Source: Daedaleopsis sinensis (Eukaryota > Basidiomycota > Agaricomycetes > Polyporales > Polyporaceae). Taken from it: a stretch of 64,000 nt of DNA. Below the pieces are notes generated by a model that saw only the letters and a list, made by a program, of their open reading frames with translations, did not search any database and was not told the origin of the DNA. A program made the translations under genes and the position numbers. Shown piece after piece: positions 9,364 to 22,058 of the stretch. Where the stretch lies: contig CM066311.1 in the NCBI GenBank assembly GCA_033807695.1, positions 2,604,001 to 2,668,000 on the forward strand. Direction: 5' to 3'. Every line of letters starts with the position of its first letter. Position 1 is the first letter of the stretch.

Positions 9364-11937
9364 TCACATGACGACGCAGTTCGAGTCGTCCTCGACTCTC
9401 TGCGTCGCAATGCCCATCTCCGCGAACGTCTGCGGGCCCGGCTTCTGCGGCTTCTGCTGTTGAGGCGGCCGCTGCTGCTGTTGTTGAGGCTGCTGCTGCG
9501 CGGGCAGGGGCGCCCCATCGTACGACGGCTGCTGAGGCCGTCCAGGCCCGCCCCCAGGCCGGCGCAGCGGGGGCGTGCCCGCCGCTCGCGGCGACGACGC
9601 AGGTCCGGGTCCGGGTCCGGGGCCTGAGCCGTAGCGTTGGTGGCCGGGGTGCGGCTGCTGCGGCTGCGCGGGCCCTTTGTTGTTCAGTGGGGGGTACGGA
9701 CGCGGGGTGTTCCCCGAGGGCAGCGTCGGCCGGTGCGGGCCGCCGTCGACGCGGGGGAGCGGCGCTGGGCCCATGCCCGGAGGGGAGTTCGTGAGCGCGC
9801 CCGGCCCGGCGCCGATCGCCATGGCGGGGGCGGGGGCGGCGCCCGCTGGTGGGGCGAGCGGCATCGAGTTCTTGCGGATGTTGTTCACGATCTGCGAGCG
9901 GTGCGCGGCGGGGAGGTGTGCGGCGGCGGCGGGGCCGACGACGGCCGCGGAGCGCTGCTTCGCCTGGGTGCGCTTGCGGACGAGCGTCGAGTCCGTCAGG
10001 TTCTCGTGCTGCGCGCGCGAGAGCGTCTGCGGGGTGGGCTGCGACAGCGCCTGGAGCCGCTCGGTCGCGTCCGTGTTGCCGTGCTGTGCGGCCTGCGCGC
10101 GCGGAGAGGGAAAGGCGTCAGCGAGTGCGCACGAGGAACGGGCGCGGGGACGCAGCTGGACGCACCCTGTTGTACCACTTGCGCGCGGCATCAATGTCCC
10201 TGGGCCCGCCGACGCCCACTTCGGAGTAGTAGCCGAGCGCGAACTCGGCGCTGGGCAGGCCCTTGCGCGCGGCCTTCTCGGCGAACGTCCACGCGAGGCC
10301 CTCGTCCTTGTCGAATGTGCCCTCCGCGCCGCACAGGAACCACTTGCTGAGCGCCATGTCCGCCTCGATCTCGCCCTGCTGGCTCGCGAGGGAGTAGTAC
10401 TGCACGCTGAGCAGCGCGTCGAAGGGGAACGGCGGCGACGCAAACTCGTACGCATGGCCGAGCTTGTACTGCGCAGGGGCGAAGTTGAGGTACGCCGCAC
10501 GCTCGAGATGGCGCCGGGCCTCTTCTTGCGGCGTGGAACCCGGGGCGAGGAAGGGTTGGAAGAGGTGGGGAGGGATGGACACGTGCGAGAACTCGTTCAA
10601 GAGGAGCAGACCGTAGACGTACGCAGGCTGGGGCACCTCGATGGTCGCGAGCGTCGCGGCACGGCTGAGCAGGGGCAGTGCGGCTTGCGGGTCGGCAGGT
10701 AAACCGAGTTGGCCCATGAGGTTTGCCATCCCGAGACGCTACCGACGGATGAATGGGCTGCACAACGCACAAGGGAGGCAGGGGACTTACGTAGAAACAA
10801 CTCTCAATGCCATGCTTCATCCCGCGCTCGAAACACTCCTTGGCGTGCTGGACGTCGCCAAAGTTCTCGTACTCGCGACCGAGCTTGAACCATGCAGCGT
10901 GATGTCCGGACTTTGCGGCGCGGTCAAAGTCACGGAAGGCGGTTCGGGGATCGTGAGGGATGAATTCAGGGTAGATGCCGGTAGATGCGCACATGGCACG
11001 CATGTAGATGGCTTCTGCGGCATACGGAGGGACGGGACCCGGCGGGAGCTGGAACGAGATCTGGAGGATGATGGGCATGGCGACGTTGACGAGCTTTTGA
11101 AGCTCGGGATCCTCGATCTGGGCTGGGCCAACGACAGGATCGGTGGAGGTCGGGCTGGTACGAGAGTGTTGCTGCTGTACGCGATCGACGAGAGAGAGGA
11201 CATCTCTGCACCAGGCAATCTTGCGAGCAGGATCACCCTGTCGCTGCTGGACGGTAGACTGCTGGACGGAGAGGATGGCAAGGGTGGGGAGTGGAGCGGT
11301 GAGGGAAGGAGGACCCTCGCGGGATCCAGATGGGGTTGAGAGTGGAGAGGATGTGCGGGAGCCGATAGCGAGACTCGCAAAAGAGCCAGAGAGAGATGCC
11401 TGGTGCGATGGTGCGATGGGCGGAGCCGCGAAGGGCATAGGGAAGAAAGGCGGGGAAGTAGCCGTTGGAGGAGGAGACCAGGGTGCCCAGTCTGCGCCTT
11501 GCGGGGGAGGTAGTGGACTGGGACCGCGAGAGACGGGCGGGCCTTGGGGAGGAGGAAAGCCGAGAGAGCGATCTGGGTTGTAGGAGGGCTGAGGGAAGAA
11601 AGAGTTGTTTACAGCAGAGGGTGGGGACGCCTGCTCAAGTGTCTGTGCCATCTGGACATGTAGAGGTCAGGACGGGTGACGGGCGGCGTGCATCGAGCAG
11701 AGGTGGGGTATGGGGGGCGAAGAAATTAATATCATCAATACGCACGTTCTTGGGAATATCTGGGTGCAGTTTTTGGGGACGAGGGGCGACGAGCGGATGT
11801 TCGTAGTGGGGTGGTGAATAGGACGCGTCTGGGTTGTAATCGGGAGGGAGAGGAGGGACGGCGGGGGCGGAAGAGAGCTGCCTGTGGGGCTCGTCGTAGT
11901 CGTCGAACGGGCGGGGAGGGACGGGAGGTGCCGCCAT
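9364..11937 (-). CDS. Sel1-repeat protein, Skt5/Chs4-like activator of chitin synthase III
   Basis: Four exons (11937-11746, 11651-10791, 10738-10166, 10092-9364) give 784 aa; all introns are in phase 0. Residues 1-190 are Pro/Ser-rich and disordered. From about residue 300 to 560 there are Sel1-type helical repeats (for example AAWFKLGREYENFGD, AQYKLGHAYEFAS, AEFALGYYSEVG). A long Gln/Pro-rich tail ends in CVVM, a CaaX box for prenylation. Sel1 repeats plus a C-terminal CaaX are the hallmarks of yeast Skt5/Chs4, which binds and activates Chs3 at the plasma membrane or bud neck. Only the family role is known; the substrate synthase is not in this window. A Chs5-like gene lies 43 kb away. The start is the first in-frame ATG with a splice-consistent exon. 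Confidence 0.85.
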
Positions 11938-14266
11938 GAATGAGACAATGATATGTCGCGCTGCGAGAACCGGTTGTTAAAAAGAGGCTCGGATTAACGG
12001 ATGACCGACCGCGAGGCTGTTGTCCGAAGCGGAGGGATCTGTGCCCCGCCTCGAACCGTGGCGTCACAGTAGTTCATTACTTACATCAACACAGCCAATC
12101 GATTGCAGTCCTCCTCACAACAAATATTCCTCGCCCAGGTCAGCGTTCGAGTGCAAAGAGGGACATAGATCGTGCGTCTCTTTGAAAGCCTGGACTTTTG
12201 TGGGATTTACCAGCGACGGTACAGTAGAGCTGGGACTGAAACCTAGTAGTATCGAGCGTAGAGACATGGGAAGCTGAATTTCGTGGAAATCGCAGAGAAG
12301 AGCGGAGGGATAGGCGAGATACAGCGAGTCCGAGACGGGTCGCAGATGGTGGACGGGAGCTGGGCGGATTGACGCCGGCAAATGCAAACAGATGTCGCGC
12401 GTCTTGCTACTTACCTTCACACCGCGACGCTCGACGCCGACTCCTGCTCATGTCCTCCTCCGACCAGCTCGTACTCTGTTCTGACCAGTGACTCTCTGAC
12501 GAGGCCTCCATGAACCCCGCTATAGCGCGCAAACTATCTGCCATCGATCGGACATATCCCAACGCCACTACGGCTGTCCACACCTCGCCGGAACAAATGC
12601 AACCTACTTCTGATCCGCGCTGGAGGCCTGTGCGGCCGTTGTGCGGCCGACATCGATGTCATTGAGGCGGTCCTATCATCTGGTACGCCCTGGTAAGCCT
12701 CCCTCCTAGGTCGCTGACAGGTATCATCGGCTTCTATCTTCTGTGAAAAGGACTATCGTTCACGCATCGGTTCCTTTCCGCGCTCCAACTTCAAGATCTC
12801 TTCTGAGTGCATTCTCCTACCTACCGGTGTGCCCCGAGGGTGGCGGACACGATGCATTCGAATTTCAAACCTTTGCGCGTCGAGGCTGGCTGCTTCACGA
12901 CGAGTCAAGCTGAATAACTCCGGATATCCCCACACTTGAGCTCTCCAACATGTTTCCTCTCCGCCGAAGCCGAAGGTCTCTCAAGGTACATCGCGTGCTG
13001 CGCCGAGCACCCCGGAAGCGCGGGTTTGAAGCTATCACAACGTCGAGCTCTCCGACTGGTGCGTATTGTGATCATGATTGCCATTTGCACTGACTTCGTC
13101 CGTGAATTTGTTCAGGTCCCCGAAGCGATCTGTGTGCTGCTAACAGTGCTGTGCATTGAATGCAGTGAGCGCACGACAAACCCGGAGTCCGATCTTGTTC
13201 TTTGACGTAGTGAACCCTACAGTGCGAATATCGTTCTCAGGGCAGAGGCTGCTTCTCACACCGCGCGGGACGACAAGTACGCTGCTCACGTACTTTCAGC
13301 GAACGGCGACAACGGGTTCACCACGTACTGGACAGCGTTCAATCGCGGTGCGCGTTGATTCTGGTGATTACTTCAGGCTGGCTGGCGTGACGCAAGGCCA
13401 TGTGCGAGCTTCATGGATTCGATCTCGAAGAGTCATCGGTCTTTGTACGCGCATGCTCTCGTATTTAGAAACAGCAGCGAGGCCTCAGAATCCGATGAAG
13501 TGAACAACGGCGAATTGAAGATTCGCGACCATGACATTGACGAGCGCAAAGTCGGCCCGGCTATCTCGGCCCGGACACAATGTCGGTAAGAGCGCTTCAA
13601 AGACGAAGCTGCAGCCAGCTCTTTGACCTTGAATCATCCTCGTCTGCATCCTTGTTTTCCTTTTCGCATCTACAGCCAGCCACACAACTGTCTTTCCGGC
13701 CTACGAAAGTCCTGGTACAGTAGCTGTTACGACGCACTCTCGACACCCGCTCACCAGGGATGAACGCAACCCACCCCAGGAACGACTGTCTTCCTGGAAC
13801 TAGAGGCTGGTTCACGAGCCTACCCCCAACAGGCCTGAGAGCTATCGGACATCCGTCACGGAGCTCCTCGTTCTCTCGCTGTGAACACATCTCTCCCAGA
13901 TCTTCTACGTCCCTCCTGTACAGCTGCAAATATACACCTGGGCATAACTCTTGGAGGGTTGAATGGATTATGGTGTGATGACGCTGAGATGATACGTATC
14001 GGGCACCGGTGAGTCTTCTCTCCCATATGCATGTTTCCGCAACCATACCGTTGGATCCAAGTGTACAGTATATGCTGCTTAGACAACATGTACCCATACG
14101 CTCTCCTATGCTTCAATACAACTCCTTACTCAGCCTCAACCTTTTACCGGCCCGATCGAGCCCGCGACAAGAATTTTGACTCCGAAATCGTCTTTGCACT
14201 GTGACTACCACTGTGAGAGGCCAGAATTGACTCTCTGTCTGCTAGATTCTGCGTTACTGGGCAGTC
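11938..14266. other. Intergenic, no gene recognised
   Basis: About 2.3 kb between the divergent Skt5-like and alcohol dehydrogenase genes. Only short frames without a family pattern or splice chain are present. It presumably holds both promoters; I see no clear TATA box or RNA gene. Confidence 0.35.
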
Positions 14267-15993
14267 ATGGCCACTGAAAGCGACAACGGAGCCATCTACA
14301 TCTCCGGTATGCAGAAAGCCATCCGCTGGTACCCTCCAGCGTATGACATCCGTGTCGAATCTATCCCTATACCCCAGTCAGTCACTCTTTCAGTAAAAAC
14401 ACGACCCACTGCCCGGCATATTCTGACTATGATTTTACAGGATCATCGATCCCGACGATGCGATCGTGAAAGTCAAGGTACGAGTGCTTCCCTAAACCCT
14501 CTGTAGCACCTCCAATCGTCGAAACGCGTGATTTTGAGCTTGGATCTTCGACCAGCTCGCTGGACTGTGCGGCAGTGATCTGCACATCTACCGCGGCCAC
14601 GAAGATGTGGACAGCGAGTAAGTGCGCGTACACGCTCGCCGTACCATGGACGCTGACTGCTCTTATCTGCGGCAGCTTGACCTGCGGCCACGAGCTCATA
14701 GGAGAGGTCGTCGCGCTCGGACCCAGCTTCCGCCCAGACGCGATAGGGCGGCCAGAGCTCTACTCGACGCTCCGCGTCGGCGACAAGGTCGTCTCGCCGT
14801 TCACGGTCTCGTGCGGGGAGTGCCAGTGAGCCCATCATGCCATCTTCCTCCTCCAAGTTCGCGTCCCCAGCTGCTGACTTGCGTGCGCAGCTTCTGTCGC
14901 ATCGGCTTCACCTGCCGGTGCATCCACTCCTGCCTGTTCGGCATACCGACCTTGCCCGGCGGGCAAGCGCAGTACGTGCGCATCCCCAAGGCCGGCGGGA
15001 CGCTCTTCAACCTGAGCGCGCTCCAGTCCGCCTCGGCTCCCGCGAGCGCGGGGAGCGCGAGATGGGCCCCGTCGAGCCTCTCCGACAGCTCGCTGCTCCT
15101 CCTGGCGGACATCCTCCCGACGGGCGTGTTCGCCGCGATGCAAGCCCTGCAGCACCCGAAGATCGCGCCGATCCTCACCGGCAGGCCATACCCGTACGGC
15201 GGGTTCGTGCCTGGCGGGCCAATCGCGCAGGGACAAGCATCAGTCGGGCTGCAGGACGGCGACCGCACGCTGACGGTCGCTATCATCGGCCTCGGGCCCG
15301 TCGGTGTGGTGAGCTGTCTCAGCTGGGTCTCCATGCGGTCACGGCGTCTCATCTGCCTGCATAGTGCGCGACTGTCAGCCTGCTCGACATCCTCGCTGGC
15401 GTCGAGTCGAGCCAAGGGCTGGTGTATCAAGTGATCGCGATTGACCCGTTGGAGGCCCGCCGCCAGAAGATGGAGGCGGTCTACAACGCGATCGACGCCT
15501 CCGGAAAGGGCTCGGGTCGATTCGCCGTCGCCTCGATCGAGGACGGCAAGCCGCTCGTGTCTGAGTGGACTCAAGGCGCAGGCTGCAACGCGGTTCTCGA
15601 GGTGCGGCGCGTCTCGTTCCCCACTCGCGCGTTGTCACTGAGCCGAACGCAATCCAGGTGGTCGGAAACAACAGCGCCCTGGGCCTGGCGTACGACCTCG
15701 TGCGCCCGTTCGGGATCGTCAGCTCCGTCGGGGTCCACCAGGCGCCCCCTCTGCCGTTCACGGGCCGCGACGTGTACAACAAGAACGTATCTTTTGACTT
15801 CGGTCGGTGCCCAGTACGGGCGATGTTCCCGATCGCGCTCGAGATCCTGCTGAAGCGGCAGGACGTGTTTGGCGGGGTCGGCGAGGATGCGAGCCTGATC
15901 GACCGGATCACCTCCTTCGACGAGGCTGTGACGATATACGAAGAATTCGACAAGGGGAAATGCGGCAAGATCTTGTTCGATCCATGGCGGTGA
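14267..15993 (+). CDS. Zinc-dependent alcohol dehydrogenase (MDR superfamily)
   Basis: Seven exons (14267-14376, 14441-14477, 14556-14617, 14676-14825, 14891-15308, 15365-15601, 15658-15993) give 449 aa. The catalytic zinc region reads LAGLCGSDLHIYRGHE and later CGHELIGEVV, the usual Cys and His-Glu ligands. The structural zinc lobe is CGECHFCRIGFTCRC, matching C-x2-C-x2-C-x7-C. The cofactor site is IIGLGPVGV (G-x-G-x-x-G) of the Rossmann fold. The protein oxidises an alcohol or polyol, or a glutathione adduct, with NAD(P); the substrate cannot be read from sequence. It is longer than the usual 340-400 aa because of an extended middle segment (residues about 140-210). No signal peptide, so cytosolic. 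It converges with the NCS1 permease; stop codons are 100 bp apart. Confidence 0.88.
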
Positions 15994-16090
15994 ACGCGTA
16001 TAATATACCTCACACCCTTTGTAGTCTCTATAGGTGACATATCGAAACAATTTGCGGCGTACTGAGGGTGTCGACTCCGCGCGGACTCGT

Positions 16091-18073
16091 TCATTCGACG
16101 GCAATGTATGAGACCGTCGCAGCTTTCTGTGCACATTCCTTGCGCCCGCTATCGCGTGAAGCCTTCTCGTCGAGCGAGAAACTCGGTGTCGCCCCCGGAA
16201 TAGCCATGCGTTCCGCAGCAAACTCCCGCGCCAGATCCTCCCAACCCAGACTCCGATCGATGTTCGCGAGCGGCCTGAGACGACACAGCGCGACGTACAC
16301 CGTGCCCGCCACAGCCGCACTCACATACCACCCGATCTCGTCGCATCGCGTGGCTCCCAGCGGGACAGCGATCCCGAACGTGCCGACGAAGCCCACGAAG
16401 GGGATCATCATCGCGCAGACGTACGCGACCACGGCGTTCACGTTGAACCCGTGGAAGTACATGTATCGCGAGCCGGGCGCCGACGTGTAGAGGTCCGCGA
16501 GGTGGATATTGCCTCTGCGCACGACCCAGTAGTCGGCGATCATGATCGCGGCCGTGGGCCCCATGAAGATCCCGTACCCTTCGAGGAACGCGAGGAAGCC
16601 GTTGGCCGAGGCGAGGATCTTCCACGGCATGAGTGCGAGGGATACGATGCAGCAGAACCACATCCCGCGCGTCAGGTTGAAGTATGTCGGCAGGATCGCG
16701 GTGATGTCGCTCGCGAAGGGGAGGAGGTTCGCACCGAGGATCGTGCCGAAGTTGAAGAGGGCGGAGCAGAACGCGAGGAGGAAGACGCCGAGACGGGCTG
16801 CGCCCGTGTCTGTACGGTCGAGGATAGCGTCGTACACGTCCCATTGGTTCCACAGTGTCACCCCCCACGCCTTCTGAAGGCAGGAGGTGCCGAAGATGCC
16901 TATCATGCCTCCCTTGGAGTCGCATTAGTGAAAATTCAAGTGCAGAGACGGAGCACTTACTATGGCCGCGGGGAAGGGCACGAACACGATATGGGTCCAC
17001 ATTGTCGCAGAAGGGCTCGTCGCGTAACGAGCGAAATCGGGCATGTTCGCGATAAACGTCGACTGTAGGATATGTTGTCAGCCCATGCAGTAGCTATTTG
17101 GTGATACTGAACGCTGACCCAATTACCCATTGCAGAGTTGATAGAGCTCACGATGAGCCAGGCCAGAGCAGACCCTGTGGGGCGTGTCGTGACGGAAGAC
17201 AGGGCCGCATCTGAAGCTAGGTGGCCGCGACTTTGCACGAGACAGTAGATCAGCAGACCGAGCATGGATGGAGGGAGGGTATACGCTTTGAACGTGTAAA
17301 GCCATTTGAGCTTGTTCGGGCGTAGAGAGCAGAAGGGGAGCTCGATTGCCCAGAAGAGCAGGAATCCGATGAGCCGTTGGAGTGTGGTGCCTACGGAAGG
17401 AGGGAGCTGGGAGCCGAGGTCCTCCCATCGTTTACCGACGATGCAGCGTAGCATGGTTGACGCAAACGCCCCTCCCTGGAAGTCTGGGGAGTAATGTGAG
17501 AATGGTGCGGTTCGGACCCGGACATACACGTACTCAGCACAGAGACCCACAACATCGCACATGCGCCCCGGACGATGACCGGTCCGTAGTGTCCGTACAT
17601 CCCAAAGGACGTTCGGAGGACGACGGGGTACCCAACGTGGTAGTTCGCGGCGGCGCGAGAGTTGAGCGCCATACACAACCCGGACACTGACGCGGCGATC
17701 CATACGACAATGGTAGCCTCCCACCACGTCAGGCCAACACCTACAATACTCGATCCTAGTGTCCTGCCCAGCAATGAGTCGCTACTAGAAAAGATGGAGA
17801 GCGTCGACACGGTCGAAAGACTCACCAGTTTCCGAACCCTACGCCGAACCAGAACAAGCAGAAGTTGTACCATCGCCAATTGACCATGTGCGGCGGAGAC
17901 GGCTTCAAATCCTCATTCGTCCATGTGTGACCTCCATGGGCATTCCCCTCGGTGCGAATGTAGGCAAGGAATGCCGCTTTTGAGGAGAACGCAAAGTGTA
18001 GTCGGGTCGCCCATTGACCGACTCCTCGAGCGATCCGAGTCCCCTTGATGGTCGAGTGCACAGCGAGAGCCAT
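16091..18073 (-). CDS. NCS1 family nucleobase/allantoin-type permease
   Basis: Five exons (18073-17826, 17763-17534, 17483-17119, 17062-16961, 16912-16091) give 588 aa. The N-terminus has the family signature TNEDLKPSPPHMVNWRWYNF before the first helix, followed by GVGLTWWEA. Later blocks GYPVVLRTSFGMYG, FIANMPDFARYA and GPTAAIMIADYWVVRRGNIH are classic for the fungal Fur4/Dal4 group (uracil, allantoin, thiamine or related solutes by proton symport). About 12 hydrophobic segments are visible. Plasma-membrane location is expected. The C-terminal tail is cytosolic and polar. One donor (GTCAGC after exon 3) is unusual but keeps the frame. Substrate is not predictable from this reading. Confidence 0.88.
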
Positions 18074-18887
18074 AGTCGCTCAAGGTGCCAAAATCGATCC
18101 TCTACGTCTCGTTGGGCAGGTCGTAGTAGATAAGTATTTGACTGGTGGCAGATGACAGGCGGCCCGGGACCAGCACCAAGCCTGTGGGAGCAACTTGAAG
18201 GTGTAGATAACAGAAATAGAATCTTATCTCGTGAGTTGGGTCCTGCGAGCCGTACGCACGCAACGGAAGGAAGCAGCATGACATATGACCTCCGAACCGG
18301 GTCGTCGAGATAGCTCCGGGAGCTCAGCTGCTTTACGCGGGTAGACAAACTCAGGTTCCAACCGGGGTACCTGCTAGTAGTATGAGCACGTCGGCAACAT
18401 TACTAGAACGGAAGTACTCACTACACGCGAGAACAACGAACAACATAAGCCTAGAAAACGAGTAGTTCAAGCATGATCTTGAAGTTCGTGCCAATAGTAG
18501 TTTTCAAGCTTGCTTCGAGTTCTCAGATAGCGCGTACGCAGTAGTGTAGCGACTGAGTGTGGGAGGGTTGTTTACTAGCCATGTTATCAATCATGTAGTG
18601 AGCAGCAATGCGAATTGAGCACATCTACCGTGACATAGTCACCGAGCGGAAGCAAGCAGGATTCTGACTTAAGCGCCACTCCTCAAAGTATTTATTCAGC
18701 GCCCACAGTATGGCGCCCAAAACTCGGAGTGAGTGAGCGGCACGGTACTGGGATTGTGATTCGTGAGTAGATAGTGACTGGCGAAACATGTATGCAAGAG
18801 ATTCTCCAAGACGTATCACGTATAACAAAACACCGATCCAACGCATGGGACGGAGTCTGAGACCTGCGCCGGTCACCAAGCGACACT
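18074..18887. other. Intergenic, no gene recognised
   Basis: Upstream region of the permease and 3' flank of the next frame. No gene, RNA or repeat that I can support. Confidence 0.35.
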
Positions 18888-19505
18888 TCAGTCGAACCGG
18901 TACTTCGACTCGTCCACAAGCAGCGACGTCTTGGGGCCCGTCTTGGGCTTCTTCTTGTTCGTTCCGGGGCGGCTGCGACCATAGGTGTTCTTCTGGAACG
19001 GCCCGTAGCAGGCGGGGGCAGGCTCCGGGAGTCGTGTGCCAGGTAGGTCTGCTTTGGAGCATTTCTTGCCAATACGGATCGCTTCGGCTGACGCGTCCTC
19101 AAACCTCAGGATGCCGCTATCCCACGCCTTGATAAGGAGAGTGATGGTAGCACGGCCCCCGGGGAGGAGGTTAGGGTGACCGAAGGGGAGCTTCAGCGGC
19201 CAGCCCTCTAGGGTTTTCTCCCCCATTCCTACAATGCGGCGTGCATACGGAAGAGGGCGCCAGGACATGCGCTTCACCACACCCCCCGTGGCGTCCGCTA
19301 GCACAGATAGTTTCCGGTTCACCGCGAGGGTATAACGGAGGAGTGCCGACTCACCGATACCCGTGTTCATTTTCGTGATGAATCGCCGAATCAATACAGT
19401 CCGACGAGGAGGCACGAGTTTCCCCTTAGCCTCGCATCCGGGTTTGATAAGGGGTGGGCCACCCGTTCGAGCGACTCTCGGGCGGAGGCGACGCGTAGTA
19501 GTCAT
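18888..19505 (-). CDS. Orphan basic protein, 205 aa
   Basis: A single uninterrupted frame starts MTTTRRLRPRVARTGG and ends LLVDESKYRFD. It is rich in Arg, Lys and Pro, with a basic C-terminal run (NKKKPKTGPK) that could act in nuclear or nucleic-acid binding. I recognise no domain. Just before the ATG there is a likely leader intron (GTGAGT at 19570, acceptor CTAG at 19506). A TATATAT sequence at 19865-19871 suggests that transcription starts some 330 bp upstream, across short upstream ATGs. It may be a real lineage-specific gene or a chance frame in GC-rich DNA. Confidence 0.4.
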   Translation of the reverse strand: MTTTRRLRPRVARTGGPPLIKPGCEAKGKLVPPRRTVLIRRFITKMNTGIGESALLRYTLAVNRKLSVLADATGGVVKRMSWRPLPYARRIVGMGEKTLEGWPLKLPFGHPNLLPGGRATITLLIKAWDSGILRFEDASAEAIRIGKKCSKADLPGTRLPEPAPACYGPFQKNTYGRSRPGTNKKKPKTGPKTSLLVDESKYRFD

Positions 19506-20816
19506 CTAGACTACTAGAGACAGCACCGGTCAGTATAAGTTTATCGCACACGAGAAGCAGCATTTTACTCACTATCAGAATTGAGGACAGTCGAAGGCGA
19601 CGGGAAATCCAAAAAAGACAACGACAAGAGGCAAGAGAGGAGGACTTCAAGTTCAAGGGGAGGACAACGACGGGCCGCGAAGCCAATCTTGCGCAATGAT
19701 GGGCGATTCGGAGATTGAGAACCTTGAAGGAAGAGGGGCGTGTGAAGGAGGATCGTGTGGGAGACGGAGGGCAGACACGGATGGAAAGTCCGCAGACAGG
19801 GAAAGGGCAGCTGAGCCAATGCAATAGTGGGTGTCGTCTACGGCCATGGGGAGAGGTGGGGGGGATATATACTGTCTCCAAATAGTCGTGTATTTATCGT
19901 CGCTGAGTTATCACCGCCTAAATATCCATTTTAGTGGGCGAAGACATAAAGTTCGAAAAGACCGCCCCGTCACCTCCTAATAAGTGTCTCTTCCGTTTGA
20001 ATATTCCCAGTCGTGCCGTGTGTACGTTGCACGTTCTGTGACAATGAGAAAGGGCACAGGTGGCGGCAAAGTTCGGCAGAAGAACTCACAACAGGGTTAA
20101 CCTGCGCGGGAAACACAGCCCTGACTGCCGCGAAGCGATAGAGTTAGAAGAGCGCGGCTTCATGAGTAAATCAGGCAGGTGGTCCGAGTTGTTCGGCCGC
20201 AGATTGGCCGCAGTTATCCGGCGAGGCCCAGGAATCCATACTATAGGCCACGGCACATCGAGGGAACCAAACGGCCATCAAGTTCCAGGGAAGAGTGATC
20301 GTAACGCGTCCGAGGTCGTCACGCACATGTTCTAGCTTCTCTCATTTCGCGTTCCTGTCCACCACTCCGTCGAAAGAAGCCGTGACTCCGTTTCTATTCC
20401 CGGTACGATAAGTTGAAGCGCAGGCACTGCGGCAAAGGACATAATTGTGACCCTTTCTGGTACACAGAAAGGGTCTCAATCTCGACGCAGACCGATTCAA
20501 GAGGGTAAGTATCCTTCTGATGGCCCGTATACATCTTGATACTCGCAGGGAGAGAACATGAGTGAAATCAACTGGGACGTAAGAGCGCCATCTGATAAAA
20601 TCAGTGATTTTGGACTTACAGGGCAGTCCTATTACTGGAGACCTAAGATTCGAGAGAGAGTGTAGTCCGATCAGGCGTAGTCACTGCGGCAGCCTCGGAG
20701 AGGATGCCTATCTACTACTAGCCTCGACACGATAATCGGGCTACCAGCGGTATCGTCACTCTAATCGTTGGGCGTATGTTGCGAGTGGATGTAGGTGTGA
20801 GGAAGGGTGTAGAAGT
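19506..20816. other. Intergenic, includes one perfect stem-loop
   Basis: No coding region supported. An 11-bp perfect inverted repeat with a 5-nt loop lies at 20449-20475 (GACCCTTTCTG ... CAGAAAGGGTC). The segment ends at the transposon target-site duplication. Confidence 0.35.
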
Positions 20817-20822
20817 GATGCT
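20817..20822. repeat. Target-site duplication, left copy (GATGCT)
   Basis: The hexamer GATGCT sits directly outside the left terminus TATGACGG and is repeated exactly outside the right terminus at 31504-31509. Confidence 0.75.
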
Positions 20823-21130
20823 TATGACGGCCTTTAGTGGACAAAAGTATTTATTCGCGAAGATTCGAGTTCTATGCAGGACCTTTTAGGTTCAATACCA
20901 GAAAATGCTTATTCGGACGAGAAGTGTCGGTTCGGTTCGTTGTGAAGTTAAACTTGAGATTTAGGTTTGATCTCAGTTCAAGTTCAAGTTCAAGTTCAAG
21001 TTCAAGTTCAAGTTCAAGTTAAAAATTCAAGTTCAAGTTCACTTTAAAACTCAAGTTGAACTTGGTGCGGATCACGCCGAGCCGGCGTCTGCTACAGGCG
21101 GACCGAGGGACCGTGAGTCCGAGGTGACCG
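20823..21130 (+). repeat. Left terminal inverted repeat
   Basis: Reverse-complement match of 31021-31319 with small indels. It carries seven direct TTCAAG units at 20977-21018, against three in the right arm. Confidence 0.85.
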
Positions 21131-22058
21131 ATCCTTCTCATACTTCCACTGTTTACTACGGATGACATTCTCATTTTTGGCATATGCATACTAGTACTGT
21201 CTTACCTTGTGTCTTGCTGTTGCGCAGCTACAACAACCCCACGGCCAGAAGGCTGACACGCTTATGTCAAGGCACGTACTAGTCGGTCGGCGGCCCACCA
21301 CTGGTACCGCCGGGTGACCGTCCGAGTCTTGCCTCTCCGAACCGCAGTGCCACTGCAGCCTCCGATGGCCTCACTTACCTCCCGCTCCCGCCCGCACTTG
21401 ACAATCACGATAGTAGGTAGAGCTTTTATCCACATAATACAGCCAGTGTACTCCTCCCCGATGTCTGAACATGGAGTCAGAGTAGTACTGTAAGCTCCGA
21501 GTGGGCCGCTGTAGTATTCAAAGGGCCGCAGTACACTAACTTCATCTGTTCAGAATCATCATGAGCTGATCAGCACAGTGCATGCAATGTTCAGGCCGCA
21601 ACGACTCAGCTGTATCCGCACCCTGGAGATACTATGTAGGTGTGGCTGGCCCAGGCAACCCCGGTGTCCATGCAGAACCCAGCACATTTACTGCTACTAC
21701 TACTGTACTAATCAAACATCAGCAAAACCCCGAAACGCTTGCGACGGCTTGCGCGGATGGCAATCCCATTGGCGCTCGTTCGGGCTTGGACAGGTCTGCA
21801 ATCCAGTCCAATCCTCGATCTTCTCCCGGCACATGGGCAATATATGAATGGATTATAATATCTGGTGAGCGATTCTGAGGGACATGTCTGCGCGAGGATC
21901 CTCTAACCTGGAGTTAGCAGCTTGAGGTGTCGTAGGTACTATCCAACTTACGCAGATTCAACGACTCCAAGTCGGAGTTTAACCTATCAACGTTCAAGTT
22001 TGCATCAGTGCGCCAGTTCGACTACATTGCCACGCAGTCTATCAAGGTGTACTACGCC
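21131..22058. other. Element interior without a recognised gene
   Basis: Subterminal region between the left inverted repeat and the transposase 3' end. Short frames only. Confidence 0.35.

Noticed and set aside
9637..10702. Plus-strand frames of 200-340 codons opposite the Skt5-like gene
   Set aside because: Arg/Ala-rich antisense translation of the Gln/Pro-rich tail and Sel1 exons; no family pattern.
12115..12420. Minus-strand frame of 101 codons upstream of the Skt5-like gene
   Set aside because: No splice link to the gene and no domain; probably untranslated leader or intergenic sequence.
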